Below are positions 36,781 to 44,070 of a stretch of DNA of 44,070 nucleotides, piece after piece. Origin of the DNA: an uncultured beta proteobacterium (GTDB lineage: Bacteria; Pseudomonadota; Gammaproteobacteria; Burkholderiales; Nitrosomonadaceae); NCBI GenBank assembly GCA_900696615.1, contig CAADGS010000108.1:1-44070 (forward strand), given 5' to 3'. Below the pieces are notes generated by a model, which did no database searches, was not told where the DNA came from, and saw nothing but the letters and a program-made list of their open reading frames with translations. Every line of letters begins with the position of its first letter. The first letter of the stretch is position 1. The translations under genes were made by a program, and so were the position numbers.

Positions 36781-39374
36781 AAAGCAACGAGATCAGGCAG
36801 AAGTTTCTTGAATTTTTTGAATCTCACGGGCACACCATTGTAGCGTCCAGTCCGCTGGTGCCAAGCAATGATCCAACTTTGTTGTTTACCAACGCAGGCA
36901 TGGTGCAATTCAAGGATGTATTTCTCGGTCAAGACAATAGGCCTTATGTGCGTGCGGTCAGTTCTCAGCGTTGCGTGCGCGCTGGCGGTAAACATAATGA
37001 TTTGGAAAATGTCGGGTACACTGCGCGGCATCATACTTTCTTCGAAATGCTGGGGAATTTCAGTTTTGGCGACTATTTCAAGCGTAATGCCATTTTATTT
37101 GCTTGGGATTTTTTGACTCAGTCACTAAATATTCCGCGTGAGAAGCTATGGGTCACTGTTTTTGCGGAGGATGATGAAGCAGCTGACATCTGGCTTAATG
37201 AGGTCGGTGTCGATAGTTCTCGAGTGGTACGCATAGCCACCATGGATAATTTCTGGCAGATGGGTGATACCGGTCCATGCGGCCCTTGTTCCGAAATTTT
37301 TTACGACCATGGCCCGGAAGTTCAGGGAGGACCGCCTGGCTCCGCCGACGCCGATGGCGATCGCTACATTGAAATCTGGAATCTGGTATTTATGCAGTAC
37401 AACCGCGACAGTAATGGCACGCTTCATCCCTTACCCAAGCCCTCGGTGGATACCGGCATGGGGTTAGAACGCATCTCGGCAGTCATGCAGGATGTGCACA
37501 GCAATTACGACATCGATTTATTTCAAAGCTTGATCAAAGCAGCCGCTCGCGTTACCAACACGAAAAATCTTGCGGATAATTCCTTAAAAGTAATCGCCGA
37601 TCATATCCGCGCCTGCTCATTCTTGATTACCGATGGCGTCATTCCCGGCAGCGAAGGTCGTGGCTATGTGTTACGGCGTATCATCCGCCGTGCCATTCGT
37701 CATGGTTACCGCCTGGGACAAAAACAACCGTTCTTTTATCAACTGGTGGAAGATCTGAGTCATGTTATGGGACAGGCTTATCCGGAACTGGTTGCAGCTA
37801 AAACTCGTGTCGCAGCAGTGTTGCAACAGGAAGAAGAGCGTTTTGCCGAAACGCTTGAGCATGGCATGCAAGTTTTGGAAGAAGCTTTGACTCATGAAAT
37901 AAAAGTGCTTGATGGTGAAACTGCGTTCCGTCTATACGATACGTTTGGGTTTCCGATTGATCTGACTGCTGACATTGCGCGTGAACGCGGTATCACCGTC
38001 GATCATGCCGGTTTTGAGCAAGCCATGGCGCGGCAGCGTGAACAAGCACGGGCAGCCAATAAATTCACCATGCAGGAAGGTATTGAATACACGGGCAACC
38101 AAACAACGTTTTATGGGTACGAAACCTTGCAACATGAAGGACAAGTATTGGCCATTTATAAACAAGGCAGCGCAGTCGATTTTATTGAAGCCGGTGATGA
38201 AGCAGTTGTTGTGCTGGATCAGACACCTTTTTATGCTGAATCCGGTGGACAAGTGGGTGATTGCGGTGAATTGCTGGCGGCTAATGGTACCTTTGCCGTT
38301 GCAGATACGCAAAAGATTCAGGCCGGTGTGTTCGGTCATAAAGGCTTATTGCGCAGCGGCCGGCTCGTGATCAAGGATAATGTGCTGGCTCGGGTTAATC
38401 CGCTGACGCGCGCCAGCACTGCCAACAATCATTCTGCAACTCATTTGCTGCATGCCGCGTTGCGCAAAGTACTGGGAACGCATGTTACGCAAAAAGGTTC
38501 ATTGGTAGATGCCAATCGTACACGCTTTGATTTTTCTCATAACGCGCCATTGAGTATGAGTGAAATACGTGAAATCGAAGGCCTGGTCAACGAGCAGATC
38601 AGAAGCAATTGGATTGTTGCAGCAGAAACCATGCGATACGATGATGCTATTAAACGCGGTGCCATGGCATTGTTTGGCGAGAAATATACCGATGTCGTGC
38701 GCGTCATCGGTATGGGTGAATTTTCGACTGAATTGTGCGGCGGTACGCATGTTTCCCAAGTTGGACAGATCGGCTTTTTCAAAATCTTGACGGAATCCGG
38801 TGTGGCCGCAGGTATTCGCCGGGTAGAGGCAGTCACCGGAAAAGCAGCTATTGAATATGTGCAACAGCGAGAAGCGCAATTACTGGAAATAGCGCAAACG
38901 CTCAAAACCAACCCGCAGGAAGTCACGCAGAAAATTTCTCAGATCATAGAAAACGTAAGGCATGCTGAAAAGGAACTGGTGCGGTTAAAAACCAAGCTTG
39001 CCAGCTCGCAAGGTGATGATCTGGCAGCACAAGCCCAGGAAATTAAAGGTATCAAGGTTCTGGCCGCCAATTTGGAAAATGCTGACTCCAGAACCATGCG
39101 TGAGACATTGGATCAACTCAAAGCGAAGTTGAAAACCTGCGCCATTGTGTTGAGTGCCGTCAAGGATGGGAAAATAACGATAATCTCCGGTGTTAGCGCC
39201 GATCTCATCAATCAGATCAAGGCTGGCGAACTGGTTAATTTTGTTGCACAGCAAGTTGGTGGCAAAGGCGGCGGACGCCCCGATATGGCGCAAGCTGGCG
39301 GTACGCAGCCGCAACATTTACCAGCAGCACTCGCCAGTGTAATGGCATGGGTGGGAAAGAAAATGATTTCATGA
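36777..39374 (+). CDS. alaS: Alanyl-tRNA synthetase
   Basis: Charges tRNA-Ala and edits mischarged Ser or Gly. The class II core starts at [15 protein letters not shown] and includes [35 protein letters not shown] and [14 protein letters not shown]. The editing domain has [13 protein letters not shown] (HxxxH) and LCGGTHVSQ. The C-terminal DHHA1-type domain ends [15 protein letters not shown]. 865 residues is normal. It overlaps the preceding gene by four bases. Confidence 0.98.
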   Translation: MKSNEIRQKFLEFFESHGHTIVASSPLVPSNDPTLLFTNAGMVQFKDVFLGQDNRPYVRAVSSQRCVRAGGKHNDLENVGYTARHHTFFEMLGNFSFGDYFKRNAILFAWDFLTQSLNIPREKLWVTVFAEDDEAADIWLNEVGVDSSRVVRIATMDNFWQMGDTGPCGPCSEIFYDHGPEVQGGPPGSADADGDRYIEIWNLVFMQYNRDSNGTLHPLPKPSVDTGMGLERISAVMQDVHSNYDIDLFQSLIKAAARVTNTKNLADNSLKVIADHIRACSFLITDGVIPGSEGRGYVLRRIIRRAIRHGYRLGQKQPFFYQLVEDLSHVMGQAYPELVAAKTRVAAVLQQEEERFAETLEHGMQVLEEALTHEIKVLDGETAFRLYDTFGFPIDLTADIARERGITVDHAGFEQAMARQREQARAANKFTMQEGIEYTGNQTTFYGYETLQHEGQVLAIYKQGSAVDFIEAGDEAVVVLDQTPFYAESGGQVGDCGELLAANGTFAVADTQKIQAGVFGHKGLLRSGRLVIKDNVLARVNPLTRASTANNHSATHLLHAALRKVLGTHVTQKGSLVDANRTRFDFSHNAPLSMSEIREIEGLVNEQIRSNWIVAAETMRYDDAIKRGAMALFGEKYTDVVRVIGMGEFSTELCGGTHVSQVGQIGFFKILTESGVAAGIRRVEAVTGKAAIEYVQQREAQLLEIAQTLKTNPQEVTQKISQIIENVRHAEKELVRLKTKLASSQGDDLAAQAQEIKGIKVLAANLENADSRTMRETLDQLKAKLKTCAIVLSAVKDGKITIISGVSADLINQIKAGELVNFVAQQVGGKGGGRPDMAQAGGTQPQHLPAALASVMAWVGKKMIS

Positions 39375-39453
39375 CGTTGGCCTGTTGAACTGACTTCGCA
39401 GCAAATCCTTACTATGCTCGCTTCGGACAAGTTATCCCTGGAATTAAGACTTC

Positions 39454-39954
39454 TCATCTCTGACTGATTTGGGTGCCAAGGTATTCCACTCTTACTTTTG
39501 CCACACCCTGCAAACCAATTTTTCTCGCTGCACCATGAGATAAATCAATAATTCTACCCTGCTTGAAAGGACCCCGGTCATTGACGATGACGTCAACGTG
39601 GCGGCCGTTATTCAAATTTGTAACCCGTACTTTTGAAGGTAAAGGTAATGTTTTATGTGCTGCGGTTAATGCATGCGCAACAAAGCGTGTACCCATGGCG
39701 GTGCGATTGCCTGATTCCGTGCCGTACCAAGATGCGGTACCGACTTCGCGGTAGCCAGCTGCTGATTTTAACGGGTAATAAGTAACACCATGAACTTTAT
39801 AGGGTTTGTTATAAGCAGCGTTAAGATTGGGAGCGCCATATTTACTTACCGCCGGGCGAGATGATGGGGTGGAAAACATCGAAGCACAACCACTGAATAG
39901 GCCGGATATTAGTAACGCAATTATTATCGACTCGATGTTAATTAATCGTGGCAT
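39454..39954 (-). CDS. rlpA: RlpA-family lipoprotein (septal ring, double-psi barrel)
   Basis: The start at 39954 gives a proper signal peptide ending in the lipobox FSGC; a longer frame to 40065 adds an implausible basic extension. The double-psi beta-barrel is clear: GTASWYGTESGNRTAMGTRF, ALTAAHKTLPLPSKVRVTNL and VIVNDRGPFKQGRIIDLS, with the acidic DRGPF residue expected in the lytic transglycosylase site. RlpA in Pseudomonas cleaves glycan strands lacking stem peptides at the septum. This form has no C-terminal SPOR domain, so septal targeting may depend on something else. Confidence 0.92.
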   Translation of the reverse strand: MPRLINIESIIIALLISGLFSGCASMFSTPSSRPAVSKYGAPNLNAAYNKPYKVHGVTYYPLKSAAGYREVGTASWYGTESGNRTAMGTRFVAHALTAAHKTLPLPSKVRVTNLNNGRHVDVIVNDRGPFKQGRIIDLSHGAARKIGLQGVAKVRVEYLGTQISQR

Positions 39955-40148
39955 AGAAAGATCATATAATTTCTTTACACGATGAAAATTGTAACCACAT
40001 CTTGTTGTCAATAGCAATTTGCTTAAGCTTTTATATACACAATCTTTGTAAAAAGATTGAAACAATTTAAATCAACCCAATTATCATGATACGACGATAC
40101 TGAAAAATGAACACAACATACATCCACTCTTTCAGGGAATAAACTACA

Positions 40149-41120
40149 ATGAATGAAGAAGACCGTATTAACATAGATGGTGCCATAGTACGAAACAGTC
40201 CATATGGAATGCTGCGTGAGCCTACCTTTGCAGGCGTGTTATCTTTCATGCGGCGTAAATACAGCAAGGACTTAATTGGTGCTGACTTGGTGATCAGTGG
40301 CATACCATTAGATTTGGCCGTTTCTTATCGCTCAGGCGCACGCCTCGGACCTCAAGCCATTCGGCTCGCAGCAGCGGAAATCGCTTCGCTGAAACCTTAT
40401 CCTTGGGGTTCTGATCCCTTTGAAAAGATGGCGGTTATCGATTTTGGCGATTGCTATCTTGATGTTCATAATCCAGCAACGATTCACCAAGCGATTGTTG
40501 ACCATGCTCGGGGTATTTTGCAGTCAGGCGCTCGTATGTTGACTTTTGGCGGTGATCATTATGTTACCTATCCATTATTGCAAGCACATGCGGAAAGATT
40601 CGGCAAACCACTTTCTTTGATCCATTTTGATGCACATAGTGACACGTGGATTGATGATAGCCGTGATTCGCTGAATCATGGCACGATGTTCTATAAAGCG
40701 GTGAATGATGGATTAATTGATCCAAATCGTTCTATACAAATCGGCATTCGCACCTGGAATGATGATTATATGGGGATGCATATTTTGGACGCAAACTGGG
40801 TACACAGGTATGGCAGCGATGCCGTCATTGCAGAGATAAAACGCGTTGTGGGACAGCATCCGGCCTATTTCACATTCGATATTGATTGCCTGGATCCAGC
40901 TTTTGCTCCAGGGACCGGTACACCCGTATGCGGTGGATTATCTACCGCCCAGGTACTGGCAATCATTCAGGATCTTGCCGCGGTCAATATCATCGGCATG
41001 GACATTGTAGAAGTAGCACCCGCTTATGACCATAGTCAGATTACAGCCCTTGCTGCTGCACATATCGCTTGCGATCTGATTTGCCTTTATGCGAAACGCA
41101 AAGCGGAAGGCTTGTTATAG
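40149..41120 (+). CDS. speB: Agmatinase / ureohydrolase family
   Basis: Binuclear manganese hydrolase; agmatinase converts agmatine to putrescine and urea. Metal-binding blocks are TFGGDHYVTYP, LIHFDAHSDTW and FDIDCLDPAFAPGTGTPVCGG, with NHGTMFYKAV in the substrate region and DIVEVAPAYDHSQIT at the end. 323 residues is typical of SpeB. The family also includes guanidinobutyrase, guanidinopropionase and guanidine hydrolase, which sequence reading alone cannot exclude. It stands alone, divergent from rlpA. Confidence 0.88.
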   Translation: MNEEDRINIDGAIVRNSPYGMLREPTFAGVLSFMRRKYSKDLIGADLVISGIPLDLAVSYRSGARLGPQAIRLAAAEIASLKPYPWGSDPFEKMAVIDFGDCYLDVHNPATIHQAIVDHARGILQSGARMLTFGGDHYVTYPLLQAHAERFGKPLSLIHFDAHSDTWIDDSRDSLNHGTMFYKAVNDGLIDPNRSIQIGIRTWNDDYMGMHILDANWVHRYGSDAVIAEIKRVVGQHPAYFTFDIDCLDPAFAPGTGTPVCGGLSTAQVLAIIQDLAAVNIIGMDIVEVAPAYDHSQITALAAAHIACDLICLYAKRKAEGLL

Positions 41121-41217
41121 TAGAGCATAAAGTGTTATTGATGCGCTGGCTTGCAACGTACCGGAAAATAACTCATCCCAAGTGCTGAGTTGGTATATTC
41201 TTAGAAAAATAGTCGCA

Positions 41218-42618
41218 TCAAACCCGCTTCCGCTTCGTGCACGATTGAGTTAATAGTATGAGAATCAGAACCAGCGCCGATATTAATATCACTGCTAGAA
41301 TTAGAATTTCTACGGGAGTACCCGAAGACTGATGTTGGTCCGTATCATGCGCAGCATCTTTTATTGAACCATCTTCGGTTCCTTGAGCAGATTTGAGTTC
41401 TGAATTATCTTCCAAGTTGTCTATTTTGCTGCTTTCACTATCATCAATTTGTTTTTTACCGTTGCTTTCTGGCAGATGAGAAAGTGATTCATATTTTATT
41501 ATTTTGACGCGTTCAGCAACGATACGTTGGTTCTTTTCCACTCGGCCACTTACCTGTATTCGTTGATTCAACCTAAGGTCACCGCTTGTATATCCGGTTT
41601 CAAACAGTACATGTGGAGTAAGCGTAACAATCCAGTTATTTAAGTTTAATTCCTCATCACTGAGTGCGTGGACATACCCTTCAATTATTAAATGATCTAC
41701 ATTGCCCAGGCTATTGCGCGTAGGCTCAATTTCAATGTACTGCGCTTTTAGATAGGCGCCATCCCAATTACCTTCAATCCGTACTTCAGATCCTTGTGTT
41801 AGTTCAGCGGATAAGGATTTGACATCATAGTCAATGCGCGTACCATTAATTTCAAAACCGCTTGAATCAACATGATTGACATAACCATTTATTGTAACTT
41901 CAGCTGAAGATGGAATTGATTCAATATGAGATGCCACAATCGTGCCATCAGCAAATCTATGTCCGCTTACTTGTACCCACTGATCGGTTTTTAAGTTTGA
42001 TAAACTGCCACTATCCGGTAATTGTCCGATTTTTATCGTTTGACCCAATATACGCATTTGATGGGCTTCAGGTTTCAAATCACTAATAGGTCCGACAATA
42101 GCATTATTAACCGCGATATTGCGCGCTATATACGCTCCATCCGACTCTTCTGCTTGCACCGCGATTACTTGACCAACAGTCAGGTCCGTTATTGCCGACA
42201 ATCGACCGTTTACAGAAATGGGGGTGTCAGAATCATACTGAATTTCAACATGATTTACGCACATACTTGAAAATCCGGTAATGGTTCCGATGATTCCAGT
42301 ACCACCGATGCCGGAATCATTTATGGTATTTTTAAGTGTACCTATACTCTCTTCTTCAGAACCGGTTCCTCCCATTCCCCCGTTATTAATACCTGTACCC
42401 CCTATACCGGAATCTTGGGTCGATATGCCTGTACCACCAATCCCGGATACAGCATGCGTTGCAAGATTGATAAGTGAATCATTTGAATTACAGCTATTTT
42501 TTGCTTGTGCTATAACAGAACAAAAAAGCAGTAAGACAGCTATACTCAGTAAATGTACCAGGCAGATACTGAGACGATATACTGCTTCTAATGCAATGGT
42601 ACGCGCTCTGCAACTCAA
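41218..42618 (-). CDS. DUF5666-domain membrane protein with GIGGTG repeats
   Basis: 466 residues with no known function. An N-terminal hydrophobic segment (SICLVHLLSIAVLLLFCSVIAQA) acts as signal or anchor. There are four GIGGTG/GMGGTG motifs at about 57-115 separated by Ser/Asn/Asp-rich spacers. Then come several repeated beta modules of DUF5666 type (VNGRLSAITDLTVGQVIAVQAEESDGAYIA and SNLKTDQWVQVSGHRFADGTIVASHIE patterns). A charged linker leads to a C-terminal membrane helix (VEILILAVILISALVLILILL) and a basic tail. The start is TTG at 42618, 14 bases after the DUF6502 stop, in the same operon. Likely periplasmic and anchored in the inner membrane by its C-terminus. Confidence 0.75.
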   Translation of the reverse strand: MSCRARTIALEAVYRLSICLVHLLSIAVLLLFCSVIAQAKNSCNSNDSLINLATHAVSGIGGTGISTQDSGIGGTGINNGGMGGTGSEEESIGTLKNTINDSGIGGTGIIGTITGFSSMCVNHVEIQYDSDTPISVNGRLSAITDLTVGQVIAVQAEESDGAYIARNIAVNNAIVGPISDLKPEAHQMRILGQTIKIGQLPDSGSLSNLKTDQWVQVSGHRFADGTIVASHIESIPSSAEVTINGYVNHVDSSGFEINGTRIDYDVKSLSAELTQGSEVRIEGNWDGAYLKAQYIEIEPTRNSLGNVDHLIIEGYVHALSDEELNLNNWIVTLTPHVLFETGYTSGDLRLNQRIQVSGRVEKNQRIVAERVKIIKYESLSHLPESNGKKQIDDSESSKIDNLEDNSELKSAQGTEDGSIKDAAHDTDQHQSSGTPVEILILAVILISALVLILILLTQSCTKRKRV

Positions 42619-42632
42619 ATTTTTCTAATCCT

Positions 42633-43505
42633 TCAATAACTAGCGCTATCTTTCACATCAAAGGGTTTCTCTGAATCGATAGGTTCGCTAAAGTAATAAA
42701 TACCAAATGTCATGCGGTAGCGTGAACCGCTTGTCGTAGTATCATCTTTCTCCATTTCTAACGCTTCTTTGTTAATGGCCAACAAAGACTCCATTCCCAA
42801 ACTTTCAGACTTTTCTGCAAGGATTCTAACCGAGTTCTCGCTTAATCCATCATAGTAAACACTGCGCTCTAGAAACGGTTGTTTCTCTCCCAGCAAATTG
42901 CTAGTTGCTGCGGCAGCATGATCGTGGAGATTATGTCCAAAAAAGTATGCTTTTTCATCAAAACCATGCACGGGAATAAACGCAGCTATGTTGAGACAAA
43001 CACGATTCTTTTCATCGAAGCGAGCAACTCCAAGTCTTAGCCATTCATCGAGTACAACGCGCGAACGAATATCGCAACTAACGCTTGCCACCAATCCCTC
43101 GAATGAAATCATCCCACCTTCTCTAATAAATCTGGGCAAGGGCTTTGGTTGCTTATTTTCATCCAGAAAGCGCTCATCACTAGTCCAAAGACTTACGAGT
43201 CGGGCACCCATGGATATGGCTTGTGGCATGGTTTCGGTATTTAAATGTCCGCAATGGCGCAATCGCTTAATATCCTTGCGATGAATACCCGTTAGCAAGC
43301 TTAAATGACTATCACTGGAAGGCTTTGTGCCGATTCTAAATTCTTTGTCAGCCACTTCAACAAAGATGTCTTTAAGCAATTCCGACAAGTAATTGTAAGT
43401 AATTCCTTTTGCCACCATCAACTTGATTAATGGACGCAATGCCCGCCGTAACGCACTGACAAGAACCGGTGAAAGTATAGAAATTGAAGGAAGAGTACTG
43501 TGCAT
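42633..43505 (-). CDS. DUF6502-family protein
   Basis: Matches my memory of DUF6502: LRRALRPLIKLMVAKGITYNYLSELLKDIFVEVA, a winged-helix-like start, then SLLTGIHRKDIKRLRHC, LVSLWTSDERFLDE and LPRFIREGGMISFEGLVAS. No signal peptide; probably cytoplasmic, and the HTH-like opening suggests nucleic-acid binding, which is inference. The ATG at 43505 is chosen over TTG at 43526. It is the first gene of a two-gene operon with the DUF5666 protein and has the long upstream region with paired GTG-N11-CAC elements. Confidence 0.75.
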   Translation of the reverse strand: MHSTLPSISILSPVLVSALRRALRPLIKLMVAKGITYNYLSELLKDIFVEVADKEFRIGTKPSSDSHLSLLTGIHRKDIKRLRHCGHLNTETMPQAISMGARLVSLWTSDERFLDENKQPKPLPRFIREGGMISFEGLVASVSCDIRSRVVLDEWLRLGVARFDEKNRVCLNIAAFIPVHGFDEKAYFFGHNLHDHAAAATSNLLGEKQPFLERSVYYDGLSENSVRILAEKSESLGMESLLAINKEALEMEKDDTTTSGSRYRMTFGIYYFSEPIDSEKPFDVKDSASY

Positions 43506-43599
43506 GATCTGACCACGAAGATTCAATAATTTTTTATAAAAATTTTAGCAGTAATTATCGCAGTATTAACGTCATTTTACCATAGCGCACAAAAGTAGT

Positions 43600-43681
43600 C
43601 GTGGGATTTTTTTACACAAAATATTGACACTATAAAAAATACTGCGTAACATTTTATTCGTGTGGGAAAAAATTACACATT
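43600..43681. promoter_or_regulatory. Paired GTG-N11-CAC elements around a possible promoter
   Basis: Two copies of GTGGGA-N7-ACACA begin at 43601 and 43662, 61 bases apart. Between them TTGACA (43624) and TAACAT (43646) are 16 bases apart on the plus strand. The rest of 43506-44070 is AT-rich with no supportable gene; the right edge has only frames under 50 codons. Confidence 0.35.
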
Positions 43682-44070
43682 TTCTTCGATATAAATTTTG
43701 CTGAATTTGCTAAAACGAATGATTCTTAAGTCGTAAAAATAGTCTTAATGAATTCATATATAAATCAGAGCGTTTCTAGTAATTTTTTCGCTTATCAATA
43801 TGCTCTGCAGTTTATGCATGATAAGCGATAGACGATCATGTCAATTTTTGTTCGCGGTAAGAATAATCATAGCCCGATGCAGCGATGTGTGATGTAACCA
43901 TGCATACATTTCATTACGATCTACAGAGCGAATGAAGCTGTTCGGATTAATCGCGAATTCACATCTAACTGTCAATGTTGATGACTATGAGACAAAGTGT
44001 GTGTGCAATAAATAACTTGGTATTGCGTGCACATTTTGGAGCAGTAGCGGTAATCAGATAAAGATTCAAA

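Noticed and set aside
41170-41191. AACTCA/TGAGTT inverted repeat after the agmatinase gene
   Set aside because: Six-base arms with a 10-base loop and no T run; a competing pairing exists.
43827-44070. Possible gene fragment at the right edge, minus strand
   Set aside because: All frames reaching the edge stop within about 35 codons; the longest internal one is under 50 codons with no homology I recognise.

Overview
The window looks like a chromosomal segment of a betaproteobacterium, most likely an ammonia oxidiser of the Nitrosomonadaceae (Nitrosomonas-like). This rests on the beta/gamma-type order rpsB-tsf-pyrH-frr-uppS-cdsA-dxr-rseP-bamA-skp-fabZ-rnhB, the pairing of a proton-pumping pyrophosphatase with a pyrophosphate-dependent phosphofructokinase, and the DUF6502/DUF5666 pair. 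The organism call is inference. No rRNA, tRNA, CRISPR array, insertion sequence or prophage was recognised.

Layout. 1-2150 (minus): a tyrosinase cut by the window edge, a 71-residue partner, a small exported protein and a Kazal-domain lipoprotein. 2501-8721 (plus): an OhyRe-like oleate hydratase, a TIGR03032 protein with an apparent degenerate acetyltransferase tail, and a 962-residue calcium-binding repeat protein with RTX motifs. 8804-20299 (minus): a long housekeeping block for translation (rpsB, tsf, frr), UMP kinase, isoprenoid/undecaprenyl and phospholipid precursors (dxr, uppS, cdsA), and envelope assembly (rseP, bamA, skp, fabZ), ending in rnhB; lpxD, lpxA and lpxB, usually interleaved here, are absent.

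20634-30280 is an accessory and regulatory stretch. An FNR with all four cluster cysteines lies divergent to a HemN-like protein that has lost its radical-SAM cysteines, with a perfect FNR box between them. A cytochrome c lipoprotein and an orphan Phd/YefM-type antitoxin follow. Then comes a 1104-residue FecR-TPR-outer-membrane-barrel fusion preceded by two consensus CRP-type operators, the nearer one at class II spacing to a good -10. A lipoprotein, an unknown protein and a Crp-type regulator close the stretch; that regulator has the R-E-x-x-x-R recognition residues expected to read those operators.

30346-34714 (minus): hppA, pfp and adk, a pyrophosphate/adenylate energy module, with adk apparently lacking an AUG start. 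34917-39374 (plus): recA, recX, a small exported OB-fold-like protein and alaS, the last three overlapping by ATGA. 39454-43505: rlpA, an agmatinase-family gene, then a DUF5666 protein with GIGGTG repeats co-transcribed with a DUF6502 protein. The last 565 bases hold no supportable gene but contain two matching GTG-N11-CAC elements.

The signals most worth following are the cluster-less HemN homologue under an FNR box and the FecR-TPR-barrel gene under twin CRP sites with a matching regulator nearby.
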